From: JBBQKQ01 sp043719155
GTDB lineage: Bacteria > Patescibacteriota > Minisyncoccia > Phycocordibacterales > UBA5272
NCBI GenBank assembly: GCA_043719155.1
Contig: JAYSUJ010000025.1
Span: 1 to 8,603, forward strand
Length of the DNA stretch: 8,603 nt
Direction of reading: 5' to 3'
Program-made: the position numbers and the translations under genes
Shown: positions 1-5,987 of the stretch, one piece after another
How positions within the stretch are numbered: the first letter of the stretch is position 1
Layout: the number at the start of each line of letters is the position of its first letter
Notes under the pieces: model-generated
The model's database searches: none
What the model saw: the letters and a program-made list of their open reading frames with translations, nothing else
Told to the model about the DNA's origin: nothing

Positions 1-1022
1 AAAACGCCTCCTGCCTACCTAAAAATTTCCAGCTAGAAGTTATAGAAAACCAAAATGAAGCCAAGAAATTTTTAGTCAAAACAGGCCGAGACGAAAATGG
101 TGAGGAAGAAATTTTAGCTAAGGATGCGATAGAAAAAATAAAGGGAAAAACTTTTATGTTTGTGTTGTCCCAAGGCTATGCCGACAGGGTATTTTGTAAT
201 GACTGCAAAAAAAGTTATGAATGTACAGAGTGTGGACACAGCTATTCTTTATTGGTAGAAAGTGCCGAAAGATTTTTGTTTTGTAAAAAGTGTAAACATA
301 AAAAAAGTTTTAAGGATGACGAGTATTTGATATGTAAATTTTGTGGCAGCTGGAGAATGTTTCCCTTTGGTGTTGGAGGGCAAAAGGTTCTGGAGTTCCT
401 CTCTTTATCAAGGGGAGGAACATTGCTAGTTGACGAGTCAGAGAAAAAACTTACCCCAAAAAAAATAAGTGAAAAAGTTTTAGAATTTATGAATAGTAAA
501 AATGAAAATCAAGTATTGATAGGCAGCCTGCGTACCCTTTCAGTACTTGAAAGTCTTAATGCAAGTGATTTGCAATGTTTTATCATTTCAACTGGACCAC
601 TAGTAAAGGGTAAGTTTTTTGACTCAGACGAAAAACTTTTGAAACTTTTTTCTAAAGTTGAAAATATATCTAGCGAAGTTTATATAAATAAGAGAGAGGG
701 TGATGAGGTTTCTTTAGACAATTATAAAAATAAAAAAGATTTTATTGAAGCAGAACTAAAGTTTCGCGAGCAAGTAAATTTACCACCTTTTGTAAAAGTT
801 ACTTCATTAATTTTTAACTATAGAAACAAAAAAGCTCTGGATAAATTTCTTTTGCAAGATTTGGGGAAGTGCAAAATAACTGGGGAAATAAAAAAGGGTC
901 AGAGCTATGTTTATTATTGGCTGACGCCGCTTACTTTTGAAACTTGTAAATTTTTACGAAATTTTGGAGATTTGTTTGTTGGAAATTCAATTTTCGAGCA
1001 AAGCCTGCAAGGCAAAAAGTGA
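1..1022 (+). CDS. priA: PriA-like primosomal protein N' (replication restart), 5'-truncated by window edge, degenerate helicase part
   Basis: The frame is open from base 3 to the TGA at 1020-1022, so 339 residues are visible and the N-terminus lies outside the window. The ATG at 156 is internal. Seen: eight cysteines in four CxxC pairs (visible residues 65/68, 74/77, 94/97, 111/114), preceded by VLSQGYADRVFC, which matches the strand and Cys start of the PriA zinc-binding insert. CGSWRMFPFGVGGQKV follows, corresponding to the family's CGS..L...G.GTE.V. Near the end, FREQVNLPPF corresponds to the conserved R...YPPF segment. Known: PriA reloads the replisome at stalled forks, and its paired zinc sites contact partner proteins. 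Odd: the family GTQM..KGHDFP and GRAGR motifs (helicase V and VI) are not recognisable; in their place are IGSLRTL and SKVENISSEV. The protein therefore probably binds DNA and partners without a normal ATP-driven helicase. The next gene is convergent, 25 bp away. Confidence 0.8.
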   Translation, partial: NASCLPKNFQLEVIENQNEAKKFLVKTGRDENGEEEILAKDAIEKIKGKTFMFVLSQGYADRVFCNDCKKSYECTECGHSYSLLVESAERFLFCKKCKHKKSFKDDEYLICKFCGSWRMFPFGVGGQKVLEFLSLSRGGTLLVDESEKKLTPKKISEKVLEFMNSKNENQVLIGSLRTLSVLESLNASDLQCFIISTGPLVKGKFFDSDEKLLKLFSKVENISSEVYINKREGDEVSLDNYKNKKDFIEAELKFREQVNLPPFVKVTSLIFNYRNKKALDKFLLQDLGKCKITGEIKKGQSYVYYWLTPLTFETCKFLRNFGDLFVGNSIFEQSLQGKK

Positions 1023-1047
1023 TACCAATACTATTCTTGAGTTTATT

Positions 1048-1605
1048 TTAACATGCACCAGAATTGCTGCTAAAAACTCCGTTATCTAGAAAAAGGCAAT
1101 ATGGAGTTTTTGTAGTTTTATCAAAAATTGTTATCCCAGCTGGTTGTTGCGACGTACCAATTATGAATGTATTTGTTTGAATGTCTCCCGAGGTAAAACC
1201 ACGACTTATTGTTAACGAATTTATTTCTGCAGTATCTGCTTTTAACTCTTTGGTTGAAAGCTCATTGGAAGAAAGTTTAGTTGCACTAAAAAATGTATCC
1301 TCACCATTGGTATGAGAGGTTAGATAAATTTCTTGTAGACCTGCTTTATCTGGGTTGTAATTGAGTTTGTCAGAAAACTTTAGTAGTATTTCTAATTTTT
1401 CTTTAGGAATTAACTTTTCAAACATAGATATAAAAGTGCTTTTAGCTAGACTTGTAAAGTAGTCGTCTGACACTGTTTTTTGAGTTGTTACCTTTGGGGT
1501 AGAGGTTGCAGTTGTCTTTTTGTTTAAGGCAAATGCTGGATAAAAAACCATTCCAAATATTATAATAGAGGACAGAAGAGCTATATTTATTTTTAATTTA
1601 TTCAT
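1048..1605 (-). CDS. Secreted protein of unknown function with signal peptide and C-terminal two-cysteine tail
   Basis: 185 residues. The N-terminus has Lys at 3 and 5, a hydrophobic core at about 8-22 and AFA before Leu27, a good signal-peptidase I site, so the mature protein should be outside the cytoplasmic membrane. Residues 29-46 are a Thr/Lys/Ser-rich linker. Residues 50-85 look helical. Residues 112-150 are Ser/Thr-rich with the pattern STKELKADTAEINSLTISRG, which suggests a repetitive beta structure of the kind seen in surface and tail-fibre stalks (inference). The C-terminus, ITIFDKTTKTPYCLFLDNG then a final Cys185, resembles from memory the short Cys-containing tails of CPR surface proteins; Cys170 and Cys185 could form a disulfide. 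No enzyme motif is visible. It is divergent from the zinc operon and has a Fur/Zur-like inverted repeat upstream of its start, so a zinc-starvation role is possible but unproven. There is no clear Shine-Dalgarno before the ATG. Confidence 0.75.
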   Translation of the reverse strand: MNKLKINIALLSSIIIFGMVFYPAFALNKKTTATSTPKVTTQKTVSDDYFTSLAKSTFISMFEKLIPKEKLEILLKFSDKLNYNPDKAGLQEIYLTSHTNGEDTFFSATKLSSNELSTKELKADTAEINSLTISRGFTSGDIQTNTFIIGTSQQPAGITIFDKTTKTPYCLFLDNGVFSSNSGAC

Positions 1606-1635
1606 AGAATTTATTACTATCTTAAGATATTTACT

Positions 1636-1650
1636 TGCAAATTATTTGTA
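1636..1650. promoter_or_regulatory. Second 7-1-7 inverted repeat, Fur/Zur-like operator candidate
   Basis: TGCAAAT-T-ATTTGTA: 7-bp arms around one central base, with one arm mismatch. It matches the site at 1700-1714 in 12 of 15 positions. It lies between the predicted promoter and the start codon of the divergent secreted-protein gene. Fur-family proteins commonly bind 7-1-7 repeats. The AT-rich background makes chance similarity possible. Confidence 0.4.
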
Positions 1651-1665
1651 TTTATTAATTTACCG

Positions 1666-1694
1666 ATTATATTCTAATTAAAAAAATAAATCAA
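1666..1694 (-). promoter_or_regulatory. Predicted promoter of the secreted-protein gene
   Basis: Read on the minus strand: -35 TTGATT (1694-1689), 17-bp spacer, perfect -10 TATAAT (1671-1666). The expected transcript start is near 1659, giving a leader of about 54 nt that contains the 1636-1650 inverted repeat. A weaker alternative uses TTGCAA at 1640-1635 as -35, closer to the gene. Confidence 0.5.
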
Positions 1695-1698
1695 GTAG

Positions 1699-1727
1699 TT
1701 GCAAAATTTTTGCATTTACTTTATACT
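1699..1727 (+). promoter_or_regulatory. Predicted promoter of the fur-znu operon, near-leaderless
   Basis: -35 TTGCAA (1699-1704), 17-bp spacer, -10 TATACT (1722-1727). The start codon begins 8 nt after the -10 box, so transcription should start at or within a couple of bases of the ATG at 1736. No Shine-Dalgarno could fit, which implies a leaderless mRNA. The inverted repeat at 1700-1714 covers the -35 box and part of the spacer, a classic repressor position. Confidence 0.6.
1700..1714. promoter_or_regulatory. 7-1-7 perfect inverted repeat, Fur/Zur operator candidate
   Basis: TGCAAAA-T-TTTTGCA: perfect 7-bp arms around one base. The 7-1-7 geometry is that described for Fur, Zur and PerR boxes, although the sequence itself is not a textbook box. 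It overlaps the -35 element of the gene for a Fur-family protein. This suggests autorepression when the metal is plentiful. The centre is 64 bp, about six helical turns, from the centre of the 1636-1650 site. Confidence 0.6.
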
Positions 1728-1735
1728 ATTTAGGT

Positions 1736-2194
1736 ATGAATAAAAACATTGAAACTCAAATAATTGAAGATATTAGAAAGAGTGGGTTTCGAGCAACCAA
1801 AACCAGAATTGCTTTACTTATGTTCCTTAAAAAATCCAAATACCCTGTTGATATAAAACAGATTATGATTGGAATTGGTGCAAAGAATATTGACCAAGTA
1901 ACTGTTTATAGAATATTAGGAAACTTCAAAAAAGCAGGAATAGTAAATCAATTAGATTTTAAACTTGGTAAGCCTCTTTTTGAATTTAAAGATGAAAACC
2001 ACGACCATCACCACATTGTATGTGTTGAATGTAAAAAGGTAGAGGATTTTGATGGTTGTAGTTATAAGAAATTGGCAAGTATTGCCTTAAAACAAGCGTC
2101 TCAATTTCAAACTGTTACTAGTCATATTATTGAGCTCTTCGGTCAATGTAAAAAATGTTTTAAAAAACAAAACACATTAAAATTTGCAAATTAA
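1736..2194 (+). CDS. Fur-family metalloregulator, probably zinc-responsive (Zur-like)
   Basis: 152 residues, normal for the family. The N-terminal winged helix (about 1-85) has GFRATKTR (17-24) and the recognition-helix motif DQVTVYRIL (53-61), the counterpart of the family's TVYR.L. The dimerisation and metal domain has HDHHHIVCVECKKVEDF (89-105) and a terminal CKKC (138-141). Cys96/Cys99/Cys138/Cys141 form the structural zinc site. Glu83, His89, His91-93 and His130 are candidates for the sensing site. Known: these proteins bind DNA as metal-loaded dimers and repress uptake genes. Context decides the likely metal: it is the first gene of a zinc ABC importer operon, with znuA starting 5 bp after its stop. 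The start is fixed by the promoter, whose -10 box ends 8 nt before the ATG. Specificity is inferred; iron or manganese is not excluded by this protein alone. Confidence 0.9.
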   Translation: MNKNIETQIIEDIRKSGFRATKTRIALLMFLKKSKYPVDIKQIMIGIGAKNIDQVTVYRILGNFKKAGIVNQLDFKLGKPLFEFKDENHDHHHIVCVECKKVEDFDGCSYKKLASIALKQASQFQTVTSHIIELFGQCKKCFKKQNTLKFAN

Positions 2195-2199
2195 AATAT

Positions 2200-3132
2200 A
2201 TGAATAAAAAAATTGCTTGGTTTTTGTTAGCTGTAGTATTTATAGGAATTTTAAGTTATTTTGTTTTATATAACAAAAATAGTGAAAATGTAGTGCTAAA
2301 AAATTCAAAAGATAAAATGTTAGTTACAGCAAGTTTCTATCCTCTTTATTATTTCTCATCTGCTATTGGTGGAGACAAGGTTAGTGTGGAAAATATTACT
2401 CCAGTTGGTGCAGAACCACACGATTATGAACCTACACCCCAAGACGTAGCTAATATGACCAAGAGTAAGGTTGTAGTCCTGTTAGGAGATACTTTAGAGG
2501 CTTGGGGAGCTAGTGTAAGAATGAACTTAAATTCTGACAAAACAGTTGTAGTAATTGCAGGGGACGGATTAACAAACAAGAAAGCAGAAGAAAATGGGAA
2601 AATGATAGTAGACCCACACGTTTGGTTGTCTCCAGTTCTTGCACAACAAATGGTAAATAAAATATTAGCAGGATATATAAAAGCTGACCCACAAAATGAA
2701 ACTTATTATACTCAAAATGCTAATAATTTGAAATTACAATTAGCAAATTTAGATAATGAATTTAAAACAGGACTAGCCACTTGTGCTAAAAGAGATATTG
2801 TAACTTCACACTCTGCTTTTGGATATTTAGCAGGAGCGTATAATCTTATAGAAGTTCCTATTGCAGGTTTATCACCTGATGCTGAACCGAGTGCTATGCA
2901 GTTAGCAGATATTGTAAAATTTGCTAAAGCTAACAATATTAAATATGTATTCTTTGAAAGACTTGTTTCTCCTAAACTTTCTGAAACGATTGCAAATGAA
3001 GTTGGAGCAAAAAATATTATGTTTGACCCCCTTGAAGGATTAACTAACGATGATTTGAATAATGGTGTAAACTATATGACACAAATGAGGCAAAATCTTG
3101 CTAACTTGAGAATTGCTTTGGAGTGCAATTAA
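2200..3132 (+). CDS. znuA: Zinc ABC transporter, extracellular metal-binding protein (ZnuA-like, cluster A-I)
   Basis: 310 residues. It captures metal outside the membrane and hands it to the ZnuB-like permease. The likely ligands are His74 in AEPHDYEPTPQD, His140 in VDPHVWLSP, His204 in TSHSAFGYLA and Asp276 in MFDPLEGL. A His at the third position is typical of zinc-binding members; manganese members have Glu there. The N-terminus has Lys3-Lys4 and a hydrophobic segment at about 5-24. There is no Cys after it, so it is not a lipoprotein and may be held by an uncleaved anchor. The His-rich loop that many ZnuA proteins carry before the second ligand is missing; residues 121-138 contain no His. 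The only cysteines are Cys195 and Cys309. It starts 5 bp after fur and ends 11 bp before the ATPase gene, with no good Shine-Dalgarno, so it is probably translated from the operon mRNA. Confidence 0.93.
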   Translation: MNKKIAWFLLAVVFIGILSYFVLYNKNSENVVLKNSKDKMLVTASFYPLYYFSSAIGGDKVSVENITPVGAEPHDYEPTPQDVANMTKSKVVVLLGDTLEAWGASVRMNLNSDKTVVVIAGDGLTNKKAEENGKMIVDPHVWLSPVLAQQMVNKILAGYIKADPQNETYYTQNANNLKLQLANLDNEFKTGLATCAKRDIVTSHSAFGYLAGAYNLIEVPIAGLSPDAEPSAMQLADIVKFAKANNIKYVFFERLVSPKLSETIANEVGAKNIMFDPLEGLTNDDLNNGVNYMTQMRQNLANLRIALECN

Positions 3133-3143
3133 TCTAAGTAAAA

Positions 3144-3898
3144 ATGAACGAAAATAATATAAATTCAAAAAAAGAAAATATTGTTGAAGTAGACAATGTG
3201 TCCTATTCATACGGCAATGATTTATCCTTAAAAATATTGGTCTACAAATTCATAAGGGTGATTATTTAGCTATTGTAGGTAAAAATGGCTCTGGTAAAAC
3301 AACTTTACTAAAAATAATACTTGGTTTATTCAAGCCTTCTGTAGGGACAGTAAAAATGTTTGGAAAGAATTTAGAAAACTTTAAAGAATGGTCAAAAATT
3401 GGTTATGTTCCTCAAAAAGTAAGTAATTTTGATGTTAATTTTCCTGCTACAGTATTTGAAGTTGTTTTAATGGGAAGATATGGAAAAAGGGGTCTGTATA
3501 AATGGACCACTGATGATGATAGGAAAAAAGCAATAAATGCATTGAAAGAAGTTGATATGCATAAGTTTAAAGATAGGTTAATTGGGGATTTATCATCTGG
3601 TCAGCAACAGAGAGTGTTTATAGCCAGAGCTTTGGCTGGAGAACCTGAAATTCTATTTCTAGACGAACCTACTGTAGGAGTAGAGGTCCAAATACGAGAT
3701 GAGTTTTATCTACTATTACAAAAACTAAATAGAGAATTAAAAATTACAATTGTGTTGGTGACCCACGACTTGGAAAATATGATTGATAAGAGTATGAAAG
3801 TTATTTGTATTGACCATAGTTTAGTTTTCCATAATTCAGTTAATGAATACTTAAAGGACAATGGTTCTATAACCCACAAACATCAAAATTATGCTTGA
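3144..3898 (+). CDS. znuC: Zinc ABC transporter ATP-binding protein (ZnuC-like), with an apparent frameshift near 3230-3236
   Basis: The ATPase that powers the importer. The true N-terminus begins at ATG 3144: 30 codons ending VSYSYGNDLSLK in one frame, which stops at 3267-3269. The homologous continuation NIGLQIHKGDYLAIVGKNGS lies in the -1 frame from 3233 onward. Joined, the protein has 251 residues, a normal length. Motifs on the joined protein: Walker A GKNGSGKTT (46-54), Q-loop Gln91 in YVPQK, signature LSSGQQQR (150-157), Walker B ILFLDEP (170-176, Glu175) and switch His208 in VTHD. The C-terminus THKHQ is His-rich. A start at ATG 3356 would lose Walker A and give a dead protein. Restoring one A in the A5 run would repair the frame, so this is a sequencing or assembly error, a recent mutation or a recoding site. 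The stop overlaps the permease start by 8 bp. Confidence 0.85.
3228..3236 (+). other. Frameshift point in the znuC-like gene (A5 run)
   Basis: TTA AAA ATA in the initiator frame. The protein only makes sense if reading moves to the -1 frame after AAA (next codons AAT ATT GGT), or if the run had six A. CTTAAAA is an imperfect slippery heptamer: the A-site Lys tRNA can re-pair, but the P-site Leu tRNA pairs poorly. I see no obvious stimulatory hairpin directly downstream. Confidence 0.8.
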
Positions 3899-4754
3899 AA
3901 TACTACAATACACATTCATTGTTCGTGGAATAGAGGCAGGTCTAATAGTTGCAATTATTGCACCACTAATTGGTATTTTTTTGGTCCTAAAACGCTATTC
4001 TCTTATTGCAGATACACTTTCCCATATCTCTTTGAGTGGAATAGCCATTGGTTTGTTGCTCAATGTTAATCCTATTTTAACAGCAATGGGAGTTACTGTT
4101 ATTTCTTCTTTGGGAATTGAAAAATTAAGGAATACTAAAAAGATTTATGGGGAAACTTCTTTAGCACTATTCCTGTCAGGTAGTCTGGCTTTGGCTACGA
4201 TACTTCTTTCACTAAACAACGGATTTAATACCAATATTTTTAAATATCTCTTTGGCTCAATTTTAACTGTAACCCAAACAGATGTCTACACTGTTTTATT
4301 TTTAGCAGTTGTTGTTATTGCAATTCTCATTGCTTTTTATAAAGAGCTTGTTTATATAACCTTTGATGAAGAAGCTGCCCAAGTAAGTGGTGTTCCAGTG
4401 GGACTAATAAGCAAAATACTTATTGTCTTGTCGGCATTAACAATTTCTTTAGCAATACCAATTGTAGGAATACTTCTTATCTCTGCCCTAATTGTAATTC
4501 CAGTAATTACTGCTTTACAGTTTAGAAAAAGTTTTATAAAAACAATTTTAATTGCTGAAGGGGTATCTATTTTTTCCATACTTTCAGGTATCTTTATTTC
4601 CTTTAATTATAACCTTTCCACAGGAGGAACTATAGTTTTAACAATGCTCACAATTTTTCTAGGAGTTATGGCCATTAAAAGTTCCAATTTTCATGCTACA
4701 ATATCAATAATAAAAATTACCTATGAGTTACTTTCAGCAAAAGTTAGGTCTTGA
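3891..4754 (+). CDS. znuB: Zinc ABC transporter permease (ZnuB-like, ABC-3 family)
   Basis: 287 residues, almost entirely hydrophobic. Roughly eight or nine membrane spans are readable, for example about 14-33, 44-60, 62-76, 90-109, 132-150, 172-190, 191-210, 218-238 and 246-262. The family motif RYSLIADTLSHISLSG (35-50) follows the first span, and FDEEAAQVSGVP (158-169) is the cytoplasmic loop thought to contact the ATPase. It forms the metal channel, probably as a homodimer with two ZnuC subunits. Its ATG lies within the last codons of the ATPase gene (ATGCTTGA overlap), which suggests translational coupling. The last ten residues, from Tyr278, are encoded inside the start of mreB in another frame. 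This fits a lost original stop codon, or a cassette joined to mreB. Substrate assignment rests on the neighbouring ZnuA and regulator. Confidence 0.92.
   Translation: MLEILQYTFIVRGIEAGLIVAIIAPLIGIFLVLKRYSLIADTLSHISLSGIAIGLLLNVNPILTAMGVTVISSLGIEKLRNTKKIYGETSLALFLSGSLALATILLSLNNGFNTNIFKYLFGSILTVTQTDVYTVLFLAVVVIAILIAFYKELVYITFDEEAAQVSGVPVGLISKILIVLSALTISLAIPIVGILLISALIVIPVITALQFRKSFIKTILIAEGVSIFSILSGIFISFNYNLSTGGTIVLTMLTIFLGVMAIKSSNFHATISIIKITYELLSAKVRS
4694..4702 (+). promoter_or_regulatory. Possible extended -10 promoter for mreB inside the permease gene
   Basis: TGCTACAAT: a TGn extension before TACAAT (4697-4702), with no convincing -35 box. It would start transcription near 4709, about 14 nt before the mreB ATG. 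It could give mreB zinc-independent expression; read-through from the zinc operon is the alternative. Confidence 0.3.
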
Positions 4755-5745
4755 TTTGGGAACCAATGAGATAGTGGTATATGTACCAGGAAAGGGTATT
4801 GTTTTGCGTGAGCCTGCTGTGGTTGCGGTTTCACTTTTGGATAAAAAAATAATGGCAATCGGGCAGGAGGCCAGAGAAATGTTGGGGAAAATGCCAGACT
4901 CAATCATGGCAATAAAGCCCATAAAACAAGGGGCTATTTCTGACTATAATACTACGGTTAAAATGATTTCTTTTTTCATTACCAAAGTTTTAGGTAAATT
5001 TGCCTTTTTCAAACCAGAGGTGATAGTTTCGGTGCCGTCCAGTATTTCAAGTACCGAAAGACGAGCGGTAATGGAGGCTATTTTAGAAGCTGGGGCAAAA
5101 GAAGTCTATGTGGTAAAAGAACCTGTTTTGGCTGCTGTCGGTAGTGGGGTACCAATTCAAGAGCCAATAGGCAGGATGATAATAAACGTTGGGGGAGGTA
5201 CTACTGACATTGCGGTAATTTCTCTGGGAGGTGTGGTTTTTTCAAAGTCCATTAAAGTTGCTGGAAATAAAATGGACGAGTCCATAATCAACATGGTTCG
5301 CGAAAAACATAAAACAGTTATAGGTGAAAGGTCAGCCGAAATGATAAAAATATCAATTGGTAGTGCTGTTCACTCTAAAGAAGACAAGGTAGTAAAAGTG
5401 AAGGGGAGAAATTTTGAAACTGGGCAACCAAGAGAAATTGCTGTAAACAAAAACGAGGTGGTAGAAGCTATTATGCCAGACCTGTTGGAGATTATAAAAG
5501 CAGCAAAAGAAGTTTTTTCTGAAACTCCACCAGAGCTTGCAAGTGACATCATGGATACAGGTATTCTTTTGTCAGGAGGTGGCGCCTTACTTGAGGGGCT
5601 AAGTATTTTCTTTGAAAAACAACTTTCTATCCCTGTTGCAGTTGTCGAGGAGCCAAAACTTTCAGTAGCCTATGGTATGGGGATAATTTTAGAACATGTA
5701 GACTTGTATAGAAGAGCCCTAGTTTCTAAAAAAGTTGGACAGTAA
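4723..5745 (+). CDS. mreB: Rod-shape-determining actin homologue MreB
   Basis: 340 residues, full length for the family. MreB forms membrane-bound filaments that guide wall synthesis. Motifs: phosphate-1 loop GLDLGTNEIVVYVPGKG (9-25), VPSSISSTERRAV (104-116), catalytic Glu133 in VKEPVLAAVGSG, phosphate-2 loop INVGGGTTDIAVISLGG (154-170), IGERSAEMIKI (200-210) and adenosine motif GILLSGGGALLEG (280-292). Odd: the phosphate-2 Asp of the actin/Hsp70 fold (VDIGGGTTE in typical MreB) is Asn155 here, and GDEMDE is GNKMDE. The start must be ATG 4723, because any later start removes the phosphate-1 loop. The gene therefore overlaps the permease gene by 32 bp. No Shine-Dalgarno is visible. Its base composition looks richer in G+C than the zinc genes. 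FtsA or DnaK is ruled out by the overall pattern. Confidence 0.95.
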   Translation: MSYFQQKLGLDLGTNEIVVYVPGKGIVLREPAVVAVSLLDKKIMAIGQEAREMLGKMPDSIMAIKPIKQGAISDYNTTVKMISFFITKVLGKFAFFKPEVIVSVPSSISSTERRAVMEAILEAGAKEVYVVKEPVLAAVGSGVPIQEPIGRMIINVGGGTTDIAVISLGGVVFSKSIKVAGNKMDESIINMVREKHKTVIGERSAEMIKISIGSAVHSKEDKVVKVKGRNFETGQPREIAVNKNEVVEAIMPDLLEIIKAAKEVFSETPPELASDIMDTGILLSGGGALLEGLSIFFEKQLSIPVAVVEEPKLSVAYGMGIILEHVDLYRRALVSKKVGQ

Positions 5746-5760
5746 AATTTTGTACGGGAT

Positions 5761-5796
5761 AAAATAAAAAATTGGGCGAAGTTTGATTTCGCCCAA
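5761..5796 (-). terminator. Intrinsic terminator of the 34-residue protein gene
   Basis: A perfect 9-bp stem (5772-5780 TTGGGCGAA with 5788-5796 TTCGCCCAA) and a 7-nt loop. Read on the minus strand, the stem is followed by TTTTTTATTTT (5771-5761), an excellent U-tract. On the plus strand the stem has no good U-run, so termination of mreB there would be weaker. Confidence 0.85.
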
Positions 5797-5818
5797 CTTG
5801 TGTAGACTTTAGGCTAGC

Positions 5819-5923
5819 TCATTTCTCTAGTAGTTTCTTCACGATGTGGCGCATAAGTAGGCCAAACCCGATGAAAAAAACTAGAGCTGCAATCATGATG
5901 CCGTAGGGCCCTAAGATAGTCAT
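5819..5923 (-). CDS. Small single-TM membrane protein, 34 residues, unknown function
   Basis: ATG at 5923-5921, stop TGA at 5821-5819. The protein begins MTILGPYGIMIAALVFFIGF, and residues 9-24 form one membrane span. It ends in a basic amphipathic tail, RHIVKKLLEK (25-34), so the C-terminus is expected to stay in the cytoplasm. Support for a real gene is unusually complete for its size: AAGGAG 9 nt before the ATG, a promoter with TTGACT and TAAAAT boxes 17 bp apart, and a strong terminator just after the stop. The codons use more G and C than the intergenic surroundings. I do not recognise the family. Possibilities are a small regulator or stabiliser of a membrane complex, or a hydrophobic toxin-type peptide; nothing in the sequence chooses between them. 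It sits between mreB (convergent) and gyrB (divergent). Confidence 0.75.
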   Translation of the reverse strand: MTILGPYGIMIAALVFFIGFGLLMRHIVKKLLEK

Positions 5924-5932
5924 ATACTGATT

Positions 5933-5938
5933 CTCCTT
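5933..5938 (-). promoter_or_regulatory. Shine-Dalgarno site of the 34-residue protein
   Basis: AAGGAG on the minus strand, 9 nt before the ATG. It stands out because the larger genes in the window mostly lack such a site. It decides the start. Confidence 0.8.
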
Positions 5939-5957
5939 AAAAGGTTTCCTGTATTTA

Positions 5958-5986
5958 ATTTTACAATTGAGAAAAAAGAAAGTCAA
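5958..5986 (-). promoter_or_regulatory. Promoter of the 34-residue protein gene
   Basis: Minus strand: -35 TTGACT (5986-5981), 17-bp spacer, -10 TAAAAT (5963-5958). The expected start is near 5951, giving a leader of about 28 nt and a transcript of roughly 190 nt to the terminator. The -35 box is one base from that of the divergent gyrB promoter. Confidence 0.7.
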
Positions 5987-5987
5987 T

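Noticed and set aside
2181..2192. Perfect palindrome AATTTGCAAATT just before znuA as a third operator.
   Set aside because: It shares the TTTGCAAA core but not the 7-1-7 spacing, lies at the end of the fur coding region and has no promoter; probably chance in AT-rich DNA.
2510..2936. Antisense ORFs inside znuA, and similar ones inside the permease, mreB and gyrB genes.
   Set aside because: They lie opposite genes with full motif support, have no ribosome sites or recognisable domains, and look like shadows.
3218..3220. TGA in the Walker A frame as a recoded glycine (SR1/Gracilibacteria code).
   Set aside because: The initiator frame from 3144 gives the proper N-terminal sequence across this point, and TGA ends several other genes in the window.
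3356..3898. Reading the ATPase gene as a 180-residue protein starting at ATG 3356.
   Set aside because: It would lack Walker A; clear homologous sequence including GKNGSGKTT lies directly upstream in the same frame and an N-terminus in the adjacent frame.
5772..5796. The 9-bp hairpin as primarily an mreB terminator.
   Set aside because: On the plus strand it is followed by CTTGTGTAGAC rather than a T-run; the T-tract is on the minus-strand side.
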